Assembly: GCA_019454225.1 (NCBI GenBank)
Contig: CP075370.1
Coordinates: 372,001 to 436,000 of the forward strand
Direction of reading: 5' to 3'
Length of the DNA stretch: 64,000 bases
Source of the DNA: Paracoccaceae bacterium
GTDB taxonomy: Bacteria > Pseudomonadota > Alphaproteobacteria > Rhodobacterales > Rhodobacteraceae
This document shows positions 45,314 through 56,700 of the stretch, piece after piece. Within the stretch, counting starts at the first letter, position 1. Each line of letters begins with the position of its first letter. Both the position numbers and the translations under genes were made by a program. The notes below the pieces were generated by a model. The model had not been told where the DNA came from. It was given only the letters and a program-made list of their open reading frames with translations, and searched no databases.

Positions 45314-46335
45314 TGCGTGCCGCGCTCGCCGTTCTTGCGATCGTCCTGATGACGGCGGCAACCCCGACCCCTGCGCAGATTCTGGATTTCCAGGCCCTTG
45401 ATGGTTGGGATGACGATGACCACGGCGCCGCATTGCGCACCTTCCGCGAAACCTGCGGTCTGTTGACCGATCCCGACTGGGGGCCGATCTGCCGTCTGGC
45501 CGCCGATGCCGGCACGAATGCCCCCGACGCCCGCAGCTTCTTCGAACTGCTGTTTCGTCCCGTGCTGATCGGGAACCCGCCTGCCTTGTTCACCGGCTAT
45601 TACGAACCCGAACTGCCCGGCTCGCTGACGCGGACGCCTCGCTACGCCGTGCCGCTCTATGCGCGCCCCCCGGAACTGGCCGAAGGTATCCAGTACCTGT
45701 CACGCGCGCAGATCGAGGCGGGTGCGCTGCGTGGTCGGGGGCTTGAGATTGCCTGGGTAGAGGACCCGGTCGAGGCCTATTTCCTGCAGGTTCAGGGTTC
45801 GGGGCGCATCCGCCTGCCTGACGGCCGGGTACTGCGTCTGGGCTATGCGGGGCGCAACGGCCATCCCTACCGCTCGATCGGTCAGGAAATGGTGCGGCGT
45901 GGCACCCACAGCTTTTCCGAAGTGTCGGCACAGGCGATCCGCGCCTGGGTGCGGCGGAACCCGGTTGCGGGGGCCGAATTGCTGAACACCAACCCGTCCT
46001 ACATCTTCTTCCGGCGCCTTGCCGACCTGCCACCGGAACGCGGACCGATCGGGGCCATGGGCCGGTCGATCACGGCGCTGCGCAGTCTTGCGGTGGATCC
46101 GGCGCATGTGCCCCTTGGCGCACCGGTCTGGATCGAAAAGCACGGCGGTGCCCCGCTTCGGCGCCTGATGGTCGCCCAGGACACCGGCGGTGCCATCAAG
46201 GGTGCCCAGCGTGCCGACATCTTCTATGGTACGGGCGATGCCGCCGGCGATGCCGCCGGAACGGTCAAGGATGGTGGCCGCATGGTCGTGCTGCTGCCCA
46301 TCGACCGCGCCTACGCGCTGTTGCCCGAGGGTTGA
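45313..46335 (+). CDS. mltA: membrane-bound-type lytic transglycosylase A
   Basis: A 340-residue MltA. Residues 1-23 form a signal peptide ending in PTPAQ, with no Cys, so unlike E. coli MltA it is not a lipoprotein. FTGYYEPELPGS, YFLQVQGSGRIRLPDGR, LRLGYAGRNGHPYRSIG and the C-terminal 3D domain (MVAQDTGGAIKGAQRADIFYGTG), with the catalytic Asp, are present. It makes 1,6-anhydroMurNAc ends in peptidoglycan. Start ATG 45313 is favoured over the overlapping GTG 45310. Confidence 0.92.
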   Translation: MRAALAVLAIVLMTAATPTPAQILDFQALDGWDDDDHGAALRTFRETCGLLTDPDWGPICRLAADAGTNAPDARSFFELLFRPVLIGNPPALFTGYYEPELPGSLTRTPRYAVPLYARPPELAEGIQYLSRAQIEAGALRGRGLEIAWVEDPVEAYFLQVQGSGRIRLPDGRVLRLGYAGRNGHPYRSIGQEMVRRGTHSFSEVSAQAIRAWVRRNPVAGAELLNTNPSYIFFRRLADLPPERGPIGAMGRSITALRSLAVDPAHVPLGAPVWIEKHGGAPLRRLMVAQDTGGAIKGAQRADIFYGTGDAAGDAAGTVKDGGRMVVLLPIDRAYALLPEG

Positions 46336-46339
46336 TGTC

Positions 46340-46933
46340 GTGGCACGACGCCGCACCCTGCGCCCGGACGAGCATGAGGTCTGGCAGGCGGTCGCCCGCA
46401 CGGCACGTCCGCTGAAGTCGCGCGATCTGCCGACCGAGATGGCACCGGCCCTGCCGACGCCGCCATCCCCTTCGTCCCCGGAACGGCCGGCGCCCCTGCC
46501 GGCTTTCAACCTTGGCGAACGTGCTGCCGGTAGCCGGGGGCATGACATCCTGCCTTCGCTGTCCGAACGGCTGGCGGTCGCACCGCTGCGGATGGATGCC
46601 AAGGCCTATGCCAGGATGACGCGCGGGCGGATCGCACCGGAAGCACGGATCGACCTGCATGGCATGACCCTTGCCGAGGCGCATCCGGAACTGATCCGGT
46701 TCGTGCTGAACGCCCACGCCGAAGGATTGCGCCTGGTTCTTGTGATCACCGGCAAGGGCAAGCCGGGCGCCGATGACGGGCCGATCCCGCGACGCCCCGG
46801 CGTCCTGCGCCACCAGGTCCCGCAGTGGCTGCGTCTGCCGCCGCTGGGCCCCGCGGTGCAGCAGGTGGCAGAGGCGCACCTGCGCCATGGCGGATCAGGG
46901 GCGTATTACGTCTATCTGCGCCGCCGCGGCTGA
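46340..46933 (+). CDS. Smr-domain protein
   Basis: A 197-residue protein. The C-terminal Smr domain has RIDLHGMTLAEAHPELIRF, RLVLVITGKGK and LRHQVPQWLRLPPLG, and ends in HGGSGAYYVYLRRRG. The N-terminal half is a proline-rich linker. Smr domains are nucleases, in some proteins acting on collided ribosomes or on DNA. GTG 46340 is preceded by GAGGG at eight bases. The 3' end overlaps the convergent MFS gene by 39 bp. Confidence 0.85.
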   Translation: MARRRTLRPDEHEVWQAVARTARPLKSRDLPTEMAPALPTPPSPSSPERPAPLPAFNLGERAAGSRGHDILPSLSERLAVAPLRMDAKAYARMTRGRIAPEARIDLHGMTLAEAHPELIRFVLNAHAEGLRLVLVITGKGKPGADDGPIPRRPGVLRHQVPQWLRLPPLGPAVQQVAEAHLRHGGSGAYYVYLRRRG

Positions 46934-48133
46934 TCGCGCCCGTGCAATTCCGATCGCGGCCAGCAGGATCGCCCCCGCTGTCCAGGCCGCGATGCCGGGC
47001 ATCTGGTCGGGAAACGAGATACCCTGGTCGATCAGGCGTCCGGTCAGGATCGGTCCGACTGCCGATCCCACCACCATGACCGCGCCAGACGTCGCCCGGA
47101 CTGCGCCAAGGTGCCGGGTTCCGTAGGCCTCGGCCCAGAACGCCACGGGAATGGTTGCCTGCGAACCGCTCGACATGCCGAACAGCACCAGCACGGCTGC
47201 GGCAGCCCCCAGATTGTCGACCAGCGGCATCACCAGGAAGAACAGGCACAGCGGCAGGGGATAGAAAGCCATCAGGCGCAGCGCCCCGAACCGGTCCACC
47301 GCCCAGCCCGATCCCAGCATCGCGGCCACCGTGGCCATCGTGTAGACCGGAAAGATCGCAACCAGTGCCAGATGCGACCAACCCTTCACTTCGGCCATGT
47401 GGACCTGCTGGAAAAAGAATGCCGTGCCGAAGGTCGGACCGCAAAGGATGACCGGACAGACCATCCAGAACAGCGGGGTGCGCAACGCCTGCCGTCGGGT
47501 CCACATGCGACCGCCCAGCCCGTGTGCCTGTGACTCTTCGGCCATGGACTGTGGCGTCCGCTCCAGACGCAGGAGCCGCACAAGAACCGGCAGCATCAGG
47601 CAAAGGACTGCGGCGCCCGTGACCCAGAGCCAGCGCCAGTCCACGACCGTCTTCAGCGCGACAAAGGACAGCGGCAGCACCACCTCGCCCGCGGCAAAGC
47701 CCAGGCCCGCAATCGCCAGGGCGCGGCCGCGCGATGCCACGAACCACCGCGCCATTGCCACGCCCGAGATATGAGAGGCCATCCCCTGCCCGAGGAAGCG
47801 CAATGCGAAGATCACGACGGGCAGCGCCGCCACCCAGGGATTTGCCGCCATCGCCAGGCACGCGACGGCCAGCGCGATCACAACCACCGCCCCGATCGCA
47901 CGCACCCGGAACCGGTCGGTCAGAACCCCGGCCCAAAGCATCACGAAGGCCGAAGCCAGCGTGCCGGCGGCATAGATCGTTCCCCAGTCGCCGTGAGACA
48001 GTCCGAACTTCGTGCGTATCTCTCCGGCGAAGATCGCGATGAAGCTGGTCTGTCCGAAGGTTGACAGGAACGACAGCAGAAACCCCGCCGTCAGGAAGGG
48101 CGCATTGGCGCGCAGGAAGGCAAGGAAGGGCAT
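46895..48133 (-). CDS. MFS transporter
   Basis: A 412-residue protein with twelve predicted helices. The motif between helices 2 and 3 is WAGVLTDRFRVRAIG and the centre carries a charged loop (LLRLERTPQSMAEESQAHG). It resembles MFS members of the monocarboxylate/OFA type, such as FSTFGQTSFIAIFAGEIRTKFGLSHGDWG at the N-terminus, quoted here only by its QTSF core. Substrate unknown. GGAG stands seven bases before ATG 48133. Confidence 0.82.
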   Translation of the reverse strand: MPFLAFLRANAPFLTAGFLLSFLSTFGQTSFIAIFAGEIRTKFGLSHGDWGTIYAAGTLASAFVMLWAGVLTDRFRVRAIGAVVVIALAVACLAMAANPWVAALPVVIFALRFLGQGMASHISGVAMARWFVASRGRALAIAGLGFAAGEVVLPLSFVALKTVVDWRWLWVTGAAVLCLMLPVLVRLLRLERTPQSMAEESQAHGLGGRMWTRRQALRTPLFWMVCPVILCGPTFGTAFFFQQVHMAEVKGWSHLALVAIFPVYTMATVAAMLGSGWAVDRFGALRLMAFYPLPLCLFFLVMPLVDNLGAAAAVLVLFGMSSGSQATIPVAFWAEAYGTRHLGAVRATSGAVMVVGSAVGPILTGRLIDQGISFPDQMPGIAAWTAGAILLAAIGIARARSAAAAQIDVIRP

Positions 48134-48188
48134 CGGGTCACTCCGCGATCCGTCACATCCCACGCGAAAGGCGAAATGGCCAGACGCC

Positions 48189-49313
48189 TCAGCGCGGACC
48201 GCCGGTGCGGGCGAGTTCCGTCACGGGTGAAAGGATGATCTTCGTGGCGCTCTGCACCGTCAGCACGACCCCCGGCAGAAGTCCGGTGCGCCCCGTCTGA
48301 TCAAGACCGTAGGCGGCGTCGACATCCGCGATCCGGTTCAGCAACCGGATCAGAGCGGGTGAGTTGCCGACATTGAAATGGCCGTCGCCCTTCGAGAACG
48401 CAGCCACGTCCACGATGGTGATCGGCAGATCCGAGATTCGTCCGACATTGCGGATATTGCCCAGCCGTTCCTGGCGCTGGCCGGTCAACCGCGCCGACAG
48501 CGCCAGCGCCCGATCCCGGGTCGAGGTGAACACGAAGAACGGCTGCGGCAGGGGCTTGATCGCCGAAGCCTGCGCGTGGAACACATCGACCTCGATATCG
48601 GGCGACAGAAGAACCACGCCCGACACCCGGCGCAGCACGTTCGTGTTTCCCCGGATCGCCATCTGGCGCAGGGTTTCCATGGTCAGGGCGGCACCCATGG
48701 AATGGCCGACGATCATGACCCGCTCGGCCCCGGCTGCCGTGACCTCATTCAGCAGCAGCTCCAGCCCATCCCGTGCGAACAGCGCGCTGTCGCGATCACG
48801 CACGTAGCCCAGAGGTTGCCCCAGCGAGGGCCAGGAGTAGTGAACGGCCACGCCCGGAAGCTCCAGATCGTGGCTCATCTGCGCGATGCGATACAGGCCC
48901 TCGGCGAATGTATTGTTGAAGCCGTGGGTAAACACGGTCACCTCGCGTGTCCCGCGGGGAAGGGCACGCATCGCGGCCGCCAGATCGGTCCGGAAGGCGC
49001 GGTCGTCGCGATAGATCCGCTCTGCCGTCGTCACGAAATCGGTGCGCGGGTCGGGTGTGCTGCCCCGCCGGGGAAAGTCGATGGTGCCGACCTCGCGATC
49101 CGGAGGGATCGCCACATCATAGCGTGCAAAGGTCACGCCCTTCAGCCGACGCTCGCGCCCGAACTGGCCGGTGGCCGCATCCATCTCGCGTGTCGTGCCG
49201 ATGAAGATGGGTTCCACCTGTGCCACGCGGCCGGCGTCCGCCAGAAGCGTGATTTCACCGCGCGGCGTGCAGGCGGCGACCGCGAGGAACATGACTGCAA
49301 GATGCCAGCGCAT
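48189..49313 (-). CDS. alpha/beta hydrolase lipoprotein (DUF900)
   Basis: A 374-residue protein. MRWHLAVMFLAVAACTPRG is a lipoprotein signal with Cys15 as the lipidated residue. VTVFTHGFNNTFAEGLYRIA and MIVGHSMGAALTMETLR (nucleophile Ser) are the DUF900 alpha/beta hydrolase motifs, followed by GVVLLSPDIEVDVFHAQ. It is an envelope esterase or lipase-like enzyme of unknown substrate. It follows the direction of the MFS gene with a 55-bp gap. Confidence 0.82.
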   Translation of the reverse strand: MRWHLAVMFLAVAACTPRGEITLLADAGRVAQVEPIFIGTTREMDAATGQFGRERRLKGVTFARYDVAIPPDREVGTIDFPRRGSTPDPRTDFVTTAERIYRDDRAFRTDLAAAMRALPRGTREVTVFTHGFNNTFAEGLYRIAQMSHDLELPGVAVHYSWPSLGQPLGYVRDRDSALFARDGLELLLNEVTAAGAERVMIVGHSMGAALTMETLRQMAIRGNTNVLRRVSGVVLLSPDIEVDVFHAQASAIKPLPQPFFVFTSTRDRALALSARLTGQRQERLGNIRNVGRISDLPITIVDVAAFSKGDGHFNVGNSPALIRLLNRIADVDAAYGLDQTGRTGLLPGVVLTVQSATKIILSPVTELARTGGPR

Positions 49314-49389
49314 CGCGGGAACTCCACCAAAGATGGTCCAGTCATTCCCCCGATGACGGCGCATGTCAAACAGCGCCTGCCCGGCTTCG

Positions 49390-50691
49390 TTACAGAACGT
49401 ATCGGCTGATGTCTGCCGCCCGTGCCAGTGCCCCGACCTGCGCCTCTACATAGGCCGCGTCGATCGTCACGCTCTCGCCGTCACGGTCGGGTGCAGCGAA
49501 GGACAACTCCTCGAATACGCGCTCCATCACGGTGTAGAGCCGCCGCGCCCCGATGTTCTCGACGCTTGCATTCACCTCAGCCGCGATCCGGGCGAGGCTG
49601 GCAATCCCGTCCTCGGTGAAGGTCACTGCTACCCCCTCCGTTGCCATCAGCGCGGCATACTGGCGGGTCAGCGCATTGTCCGTATCCGTCAGGATGCGAA
49701 CGAAATCGGCCTCGGTCAGTGCCGAAAGCTCTACCCTTATCGGCAGGCGGCCCTGCAGTTCGGGCAAGAGGTCGGATGGCTTGGCAATATGGAAGGCGCC
49801 CGACGCGATGAACAGGATGTGGTCGGTCTTCACCGCGCCATGCTTCGTGCTGACGGTTGTGCCTTCGATCAGCGGAAGCAGGTCGCGCTGCACACCCTCG
49901 CGGCTCACGTCCGCGCCCCGAAGGTCGGATCGCGCCGCCACCTTGTCGATCTCGTCGATGAAGACGATGCCGTCTTCCTGCACCGCGCGCAGCGCCGCGG
50001 CCTTCACGGCCTCGTCATCGAGCAGCTTGTCCGCCTCTTCCCCGATCAGGATGTCATGGCTCTCGGCCACGGTCATCCGTCGCCGCGACTGTCGTCCGCC
50101 GAGTTTCGCGAACAGGTCGCCCAGGTTCACGGCGCCCATCTGACCCTGACCGCCGGTCGGATCGAACATCGCCAGCGGGTTTGACGTGTCGGCGATGGTG
50201 ACCTCGATCACGGTCTCGTCCAGTTCGCCGCGCCGCAGCTTGCCCCGGAACGCCTCGCGCGTGCCTTCGCGCGCATCCTTGCCCGCAATCGCCTCGATCA
50301 CCCGGTCTTCGGCTGCCTTTGCGGCACGGGCCTTCACATCCTCGCGCATCCGTTCCCGCGTCTCGATCATCGCGGCATCGACCAGATCGCGAATGATCGA
50401 ATCGACATCGCGACCGACATAGCCGACCTCGGTGAACTTGGTTGCCTCGACCTTCAGGAAAGGCGCCCGGGCAAGCTTCGCAAGTCGCCGTGATATCTCC
50501 GTCTTGCCCACCCCTGTCGGTCCGATCATCAGGATATTCTTCGGGTAGACCTCATCGCGCAGCCCGTCTGGCAGGTGCCGCCGCCGCCACCGGTTGCGCA
50601 GCGCGACCGCCACGGCGCGCTTGGCCGCCGCCTGGCCGACGATGAAGCGGTCAAGTTCGGATACGATCTCGCGCGGGGTCAGGTCTGTCAT
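49390..50691 (-). CDS. hslU: ATP-dependent protease ATPase subunit HslU
   Basis: A 433-residue AAA+ unfoldase. [33 protein letters not shown] begins the protein (core DRFIVGQ), [20 protein letters not shown] is the Walker [17 protein letters not shown] the Walker B, and the I domain with long insertion lies at residues 110-230; the C-terminus SRYVL inserts into HslV. It feeds substrates to HslV. ATG 50691 overlaps the stop of a membrane protein gene that separates it from hslV. Confidence 0.97.
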   Translation of the reverse strand: MTDLTPREIVSELDRFIVGQAAAKRAVAVALRNRWRRRHLPDGLRDEVYPKNILMIGPTGVGKTEISRRLAKLARAPFLKVEATKFTEVGYVGRDVDSIIRDLVDAAMIETRERMREDVKARAAKAAEDRVIEAIAGKDAREGTREAFRGKLRRGELDETVIEVTIADTSNPLAMFDPTGGQGQMGAVNLGDLFAKLGGRQSRRRMTVAESHDILIGEEADKLLDDEAVKAAALRAVQEDGIVFIDEIDKVAARSDLRGADVSREGVQRDLLPLIEGTTVSTKHGAVKTDHILFIASGAFHIAKPSDLLPELQGRLPIRVELSALTEADFVRILTDTDNALTRQYAALMATEGVAVTFTEDGIASLARIAAEVNASVENIGARRLYTVMERVFEELSFAAPDRDGESVTIDAAYVEAQVGALARAADISRYVL

Positions 50692-51782
50692 TCGGTGCTT
50701 CCATAGGGGGGCAGCCGGGATTTGCCCGGAAAATCCGGCAAGGCGCGCATCAGGCCTGCGCGAAGCGGCACCCACCAGGTGCCGATGGCGGTGATGATCC
50801 CGCCCAGCGCGATCAGGATGAATGTCCAGCTGCCGAAATCGCTTTCACCATCGCCCTGCACGATCCACGCGATGACCAGTGCGATGTAGGCAATCGCCGC
50901 CGTCAGAAACGACCGCCGGTCGATGACCAGCGCAAGCGCCGTGATGGCCGCCAGCGCGATCACCAGCAGCAAGATGCCCGATTGCCCGCCGGTGTTGTAG
51001 AGCGTCAGCGCGACTGTGTTCACGAGGGCGGGCGCAGCCAGCATATGGCACCAGAAGGCGGTCGCCGCATGCCGACCCAGGCGGTAAGGGTCGCGCGTGT
51101 CGAACCACATGCCCACCAGAAAGGCCGCCACGCCGAAGCCCAGCGTCGCCATCGCGAAATAGGGGCTTTCGCGCAGGTCGAACAGCGAGGTGAGCCCCGC
51201 CCCCCTGCGCCCCTCGACGAACCCGCCCAGAGAATCGACCGACGCGGTCAGCGCATAGATCGCGCCCAGAACGCTGAGCCCCAGCAGGAACATCGCAAAC
51301 GGCAGCCGGAACCGCCGATACCACAGGGCCATGCCCGCCGCCCCGACCACGAACGACCCTACCACCGCGATGCGATAGGGCAGGTCCGCCATCGCGGCGA
51401 GGGTGACCGCCGAAAGGTAAAGCCCGCTACCGAACGCCATGGCCAGCACCATCGACGGCAGATTCATTCGCCGCCGCAGCGTGAAATACCCTGCCCACCA
51501 CCAGGCAACCCCCGCACAGGCCAGCGGAACAAAGAGCAGCAGGCCCTCGCCGCCGAACCAGGCCAGCATCGCGGCCACGCCGGAAAGCAGGATCACGAGG
51601 CCGATCGAGACGAAGATCTCGGAAAAGCCGCGGAAGAATTCAAAGGGCTCATCCTCGGCGGGCATCGCCGCCCGCTGCCCCGCGCGCCCTTCGGCCAGCG
51701 TGGCGACGGATGCCGCCTGCGCCTCGGTCAGGATACCGGCGGCCACGGCGGCGCGCAGGTCCTCGCGCTGGAAGGTGTCCAT
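50688..51782 (-). CDS. multi-helix membrane protein of unknown function (DUF2157-like layout)
   Basis: A 364-residue protein with a short soluble N-terminus ([20 protein letters not shown]) followed by about ten to eleven hydrophobic helices. The N-terminal segment and layout recall DUF2157 membrane proteins. It begins three bases after hslV ends and overlaps hslU by four, so it is expressed with the HslVU protease. I cannot assign a function; it might be an envelope-stress partner of HslVU or merely an inserted gene. Confidence 0.75.
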   Translation of the reverse strand: MDTFQREDLRAAVAAGILTEAQAASVATLAEGRAGQRAAMPAEDEPFEFFRGFSEIFVSIGLVILLSGVAAMLAWFGGEGLLLFVPLACAGVAWWWAGYFTLRRRMNLPSMVLAMAFGSGLYLSAVTLAAMADLPYRIAVVGSFVVGAAGMALWYRRFRLPFAMFLLGLSVLGAIYALTASVDSLGGFVEGRRGAGLTSLFDLRESPYFAMATLGFGVAAFLVGMWFDTRDPYRLGRHAATAFWCHMLAAPALVNTVALTLYNTGGQSGILLLVIALAAITALALVIDRRSFLTAAIAYIALVIAWIVQGDGESDFGSWTFILIALGGIITAIGTWWVPLRAGLMRALPDFPGKSRLPPYGSTE

Positions 51783-51785
51783 GCG

Positions 51786-52343
51786 TCAGGCCCCTATGGT
51801 TTCGACGGTCAGGTTGCCGTTGGTGTAGACGCAGATTTCCGCAGCTATGGCCATGGCACGGCGGGCGATCGTTTCGGCATCCTGTTCGGTCGCCATCAGG
51901 CCGCGCGCTGCGGCCAGCGCGAAGTTTCCGCCTGACCCGATGGCTGCCACATCATGTTCCGGTTCCAGCACGTCGCCCGCGCCGGTGATCACGAACAGGT
52001 CGCGCCCGTCGGTGACGATCAGCATGGCTTCCAGGTTTCGCAGGTATTTGTCGGTGCGCCAGTCCTTGGCCAGTTCCACCGATGCGCGCGCAAGTTGCCC
52101 CGGCAGCGCCTCCAGCTTCTTCTCCAGTCGTTCCAGCAGGGTGAAGGCATCGGCGGTGGACCCGGCAAAACCCGCCACCACATCCCGCCCGCCCGGCGAG
52201 AGGCGGCGCACCTTGCGCGCCGTACCCTTGATCACGGTATTGCCGAGGCTGACCTGCCCGTCGCCCGCCATGACGACCTTGCCGCCCCGCCGCACGGCCA
52301 GAATTGTCGTGCCATGCCAACCGGGAAACCTGTCATCCGCCAT
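51786..52343 (-). CDS. hslV: ATP-dependent protease peptidase subunit HslV
   Basis: A 185-residue HslV. The propeptide ends in WHG and mature Thr begins [53 protein letters not shown] and [16 protein letters not shown] follow. It forms two stacked hexameric rings capped by HslU. GGAGGA precedes ATG 52343. Two genes follow in the same direction, the membrane protein and hslU. Confidence 0.96.
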   Translation of the reverse strand: MADDRFPGWHGTTILAVRRGGKVVMAGDGQVSLGNTVIKGTARKVRRLSPGGRDVVAGFAGSTADAFTLLERLEKKLEALPGQLARASVELAKDWRTDKYLRNLEAMLIVTDGRDLFVITGAGDVLEPEHDVAAIGSGGNFALAAARGLMATEQDAETIARRAMAIAAEICVYTNGNLTVETIGA

Positions 52344-52405
52344 GTCGTCCTCCGTGCTGCCTTGGTATATGGCGGGTGGAGTGCTGTGACACAAGCGGGC
52401 GGACC

Positions 52406-53299
52406 TTGGCCGAAACCTTGCACATCTATCTGCATTCGCCCCTGCGCGAGAATGCCGAGGCCGGGCAGATCAACATCTTCAACAGGATCGGGGCGGCGCT
52501 GCCCGGTTGGCGACTTAGATTCCACCCCGATACCGAGGCCGAGCGCCTGCTGGCACTGACGCGCGGCTATGGGCTGTTTCACATGCAGGAACCGCTTGGC
52601 CGCCGCATCCTCTGCCTGCGCCGAGCCTACCACTATCCGTTCTGGCGGATCGAGGCGACGAACGAACGCTGGAATTTCGATGTCGCACTGGCCGACCATG
52701 ATCCCCGCTCCGTGCCGCAGTCCGAGGCGCGCGGGTTCCTGCGGCGTTGGCGGCCGAAGGTGTTCGGTGATGGGCCTGTGACGCGCGAGGGTTTCATCTT
52801 CATGCCGCTGCAAGGGCGACTGCGCGAACACCGCAGCTTCCAGACGATGAGCCCCCTGGCCATGATCGAGGCGACGCTTGGTGCCAGCGCCTTGCCGATC
52901 CGGGCCACCCTGCACCCGAAAGAGGTGTATGATGCGGCAGACATGACGGCGCTGAACCTGCTGGAACGGCGGTTTCCGCGGTTCCAGTTGGTCAAGGCCG
53001 ACGCCCGCGACCTCTTGCGCGGTTGTGACCATGTGGTCACGCAGAACTCCGGCGTGGCCCTGACCGGATTCTTCGCCGGAAAGCAGGCTGTCCTGTTTGC
53101 CGGGATCGACTTTCACCACATCGCAGGTTCGGTGCCACGAGATGGTCTTTCGGCGGCGTTCGCCCGCATGGCAGCCCCGGATCCGGACTTTGCCGCTTAC
53201 CTTTGGTGGTTCTTCAAGCAGAACACCATCAACGGGGGCGCGCCAGAGGCCGAAGCCCAGATCACCGCGCGCCTGCGCCGCCACGGCTGGCCGGCATGA
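52406..53299 (+). CDS. uncharacterised protein with capsule-biosynthesis-like C-terminus
   Basis: A 297-residue protein starting, if TTG 52406 is right, as [20 protein letters not shown]. The C-terminal half ([53 protein letters not shown]) recalls the KpsC/KpsS capsule polysaccharide family, where a His and the NSG..LTGF..GK segment bind nucleotide sugar. No other capsule gene is nearby. It is divergent from hslV. GTG 52376 is an alternative start. Function unknown. Confidence 0.6.
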   Translation: MAETLHIYLHSPLRENAEAGQINIFNRIGAALPGWRLRFHPDTEAERLLALTRGYGLFHMQEPLGRRILCLRRAYHYPFWRIEATNERWNFDVALADHDPRSVPQSEARGFLRRWRPKVFGDGPVTREGFIFMPLQGRLREHRSFQTMSPLAMIEATLGASALPIRATLHPKEVYDAADMTALNLLERRFPRFQLVKADARDLLRGCDHVVTQNSGVALTGFFAGKQAVLFAGIDFHHIAGSVPRDGLSAAFARMAAPDPDFAAYLWWFFKQNTINGGAPEAEAQITARLRRHGWPA

Positions 53300-53325
53300 A
53301 AAAAGGCGGCCCTGCCGGGCCGCCT
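53299..53325 (-). terminator. intrinsic terminator of the trxA operon
   Basis: On the minus strand a perfect 9-bp stem, AGGCGGCCC and GGGCCGCCT around a 4-base loop (53304-53325), is followed by six T (53304-53299). It lies 32 bp after the trxA stop and would end the long leftward operon. Confidence 0.85.
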
Positions 53326-53356
53326 CTGTCATCTGTCGGATGATGGTCGGACGACG

Positions 53357-53683
53357 TCAGATCGCCGTGCCGATCCAGTTGGCCAGCGCGGCCTTGGGCG
53401 CCGCGCCCACCTTGTTCGACACCACCTGACCGTTCTTGAACAGGAACAGCGCCGGAATGCCGCGCACGCCCAGTTCGGCCGGGCTGTCGGGGTTCTCGTC
53501 CACGTTGACCTTCACGATCTTCACACGGCCGGCATACTCGGTGGCAAGTTCCTCAAGCGCGGGGCCGATCTGGCGGCAGGGGCCGCACCACTCGGCCCAG
53601 AAGTCCACAACGACCGGAATATCCGACTGGCGGACTTCCTTGTCGAAGGTGGCGTCGGTCACGGCGACGGTCGCGGCACCCAT
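53357..53683 (-). CDS. trxA: thioredoxin
   Basis: A 108-residue thioredoxin with the active site [14 protein letters not shown] (Cys33-Gly-Pro-Cys36 region), [20 protein letters not shown] with the cis-proline, and [10 protein letters not shown]. It reduces protein disulfides in the cytosol. AGGAG precedes ATG 53683 by eight bases. It lies 59 bp downstream of addA, and a strong terminator follows it. Confidence 0.95.
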   Translation of the reverse strand: MGAATVAVTDATFDKEVRQSDIPVVVDFWAEWCGPCRQIGPALEELATEYAGRVKIVKVNVDENPDSPAELGVRGIPALFLFKNGQVVSNKVGAAPKAALANWIGTAI

Positions 53684-53742
53684 GTCATATCTCCTGATCG
53701 GAATGTGTTGGCTCAAAAAGCTAGGCACCGCTCCGGCAAAGG

Positions 53743-56700
53743 TCAAGGTGTGCTGGCGCGCATCAAGGCCGCATTCACGGCGGCGGCATCAAGCGGCATC
53801 AGGCGCGCCGCGCGCGTCCAGAGAATTGCCACCTCGACGCGCCGCCCGGGATAGATCCGGCCGAGCGCATGGGCATAGGCCCCCATCTGCCGCAGAATTC
53901 CATCCGGAACCCCGGCGGCCGAGTCGGGGATCAGGCGGTTCGACTTGTAATCCACCGCAAGCACGTGATCGCGCCCGACAACCAGCCGGTCGATGGTGCC
54001 CGACAGGCGTCGCCCCTCCCAGTCTGCGGCAAACGGCACCTCGGCCAGCGTGCCGGGCGCGAAAAGCCGGGCCAGATCGGGTGCGTTCAGAACGGCCACC
54101 GCCTCGGGCAGCAGATCGTCCGCGTCGGCCTCAGGCATCAGGGCAGCGGCGACGCGGGGCCAGTCGGCGCGCGGCCAGAGCGGCAGATGCTCCAGCAGGC
54201 GGTGCAGTGCGGTCCCTCGCGCCTTGCCCGCCTCGTCATCGGGGTGGTCATGGTCCGTCGCCTCACCATGCAGAACCTTCGCCCCGCCCAATGCGGTGGG
54301 CGCCAAGGATCGAGGCCTGTGAAGCGCATCTGGCGCGGGCGTGACGGCCCAACCCGGCAAGGCATCGGCCGGCGCGATGGCATCGGGTGCTGCGGCGCCC
54401 AGGTCGGGCGGCCAATCGCCGTGCGACAGCCGAAACGTGTCGTCGGCCCTGGCGCGGGCGCCGGCGGCGATCATTCCGGCCTCGACGGTGCGATACCATA
54501 CGGGTGCCGCGTCCTCGTTCCCGGTCTCGCCCGGGTCCTTGCCCAGGTTGCCCGCAGCCGCCACGATCAGCCAGCTTTGCGCCCGCGTCATCGCGACATA
54601 GAGCAGGCGCATGTCCTCGTCCGCATCCGCCTGACGGGCCGCTTCGGCGGCCTCGGCCAGCGCGGGTGGGCGATCGGCCGCGGCGACCTGCCAGACCGGG
54701 GTGCCATCCGGAAGGGCAGAGGGACCGGACAGGCTGTGCCCCCTGCGGGCGGCGGTATCCGGCAGGATGACCAGCGGCGCCTCAAGCCCCTTGGCGCCAT
54801 GGATCGTCATCACGCGGATCGTGCCGCCACCCGAATCCAGCCGCCGCTTGACCTCGGCATCTTCGGCGCGCGACCAGACAAGAAAGCCGGTCAGGCTGGG
54901 CACGCCTTCGGTTTCATAGGCCAGCGACTGTGCGAGCAGGGCGTCGATGCCGTCTATTGCCTCGGCCCCCAGCCGCGCGACCAACCGCCGCCGCCCGTCA
55001 TGCCGCGTCAGTGCGCGGTCGATCAGGTCATGCGGGCGCAGATAGTCGGCCTGCGCCATCAGATCCTGCAACATCGCCAGCGCGGGCGAGGGACCCCGTG
55101 CGCGCAATGCCTCCCACAGGGAAGCGGGCCGGCCGTGTGCGAGGCGGAATAGATCATCCTCGGACCACCCCATCAGCGGCGAGCGCAGCAAGGCCGCAAG
55201 CGACAGGTCATCATCCGGCAGGTCGATCACCGACAGCAGCGCCAGCAGATCTCGCACCGCCAGTTCGCCCCCCAGCTTCAGCCTGTCGGCACCGGCGACG
55301 GGCAACGCCTCGGCCTTCAGTGCGGCGATGATCTCGGCAAACAGTGCGGAACGGCGGCGCACCAGGATCATCACATCGCCGGGGGTCAGTCTGCGCGAGG
55401 TGTCGGGACGGTCGGCAACGGGAACCTGGCTGCCGCGGTCGAAAAGGTCGCGCAGGGCCCAGGCGATGCGCCGGGCCAGAACGCGGTCGTGGTGGTCGGC
55501 GCCGCGCGTGTCGACCGGATCATCCCAGGCGGGGGGCCTGTCGGCCGGGGTTTCCTCGACCGGGTCCCACAGATCGCATCGGCCCGGCATCGTGTCACGA
55601 AAGGCGATGTGGCGAAGACCGGGGTCCAGTATGTGCCCCGGTGCCGCGAAGGTGGCATCGACCAGGCGCAGCACCGCCGGGGAAGACCGGAAGGAGTGCG
55701 GCAGGTCGAGTTCCTGCAAACCGCGCCCGCTGTCGGCAAAGCCCTGTCGGAAATGCGCCTGCTTTTCCGAGAACGCCCGCAGATCGGCACCCTGAAAGGA
55801 ATAGATCGACTGCTTTCGGTCACCCACCACGAACAGCGTGCGCGGCGCATCGGCCCGTGTGCCCCTTCCGGCGGTGAACTCCGCGGCAAGGGACTGGATA
55901 ATATCCCATTGCGCGGGGCTGGTATCCTGCGCCTCGTCCACCAGGATATGATCGATCGCGCCATCCAGCCGCCAGAGCACCCAGGGCGCGACCGATGGGT
56001 CGGACAGCAAGCGCCGGGCCGACAGGATCAGATCATCGAAATCCAGCGCGCCCCGGGCCGCCTTGGCCTGCGCATAGGCAGGCAGGAAGGCGCGGGCGAA
56101 ATGGTGGATCGCCTGCGACTTGCGGAACGCCTGCAAAGCCAGGCGGCGGGGGCGCGCATCGGCAATGCGCTGCGCCAGATCGTCAAGACCCTCGGCCAGA
56201 TCGCCCAGTTGCTCCTTCGTTGACTTGGTTGCGATGTCCCGACCCTTGGGGCCAAAGGGGGCCTTGGCCTTGGCACCGAAAAGCATCACGCCCTCAAGCG
56301 CCTCAAGCGGGGCAAGACCGGGTGCAGACAGATCCAGCGTGCGCAGTTTCCACGCCGCCTTTGTGTCATTGGGCGATCCGCCTGCCATGACCTCGGCCAC
56401 CGCCGCGACGAGTTCGGCATCCCCGTGCCGCAGGGCATCGCGGCGCAGGCGGTCGTCGCTGTCACCCGGGGAAACGCCAAGGCGGACAGACAGTGCCGCA
56501 TCATCGGGGACGGCGGCGAAACCCGCGCGCTGGCCAGTGACAGCGGTGGCGAGCTTTGCCAGGTCGGCGCCCGGGAAGGTGGCGGCGAGCCGTGACATCG
56601 CGCCTCCGGGGTCGCGTTCGGCCAGATCGTCCAGGACCGCATCGACCATCAGGGCGGCGGCGCGATCCTCAAGCTCGCGGAAACCCGGGGATACCCCGGC

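Noticed and set aside
52576-52591. Half parS (TGTTTCAC) in the capsule-like gene
   Set aside because: Only the left half-site matches; the right half diverges, so ParB nucleation is unlikely.
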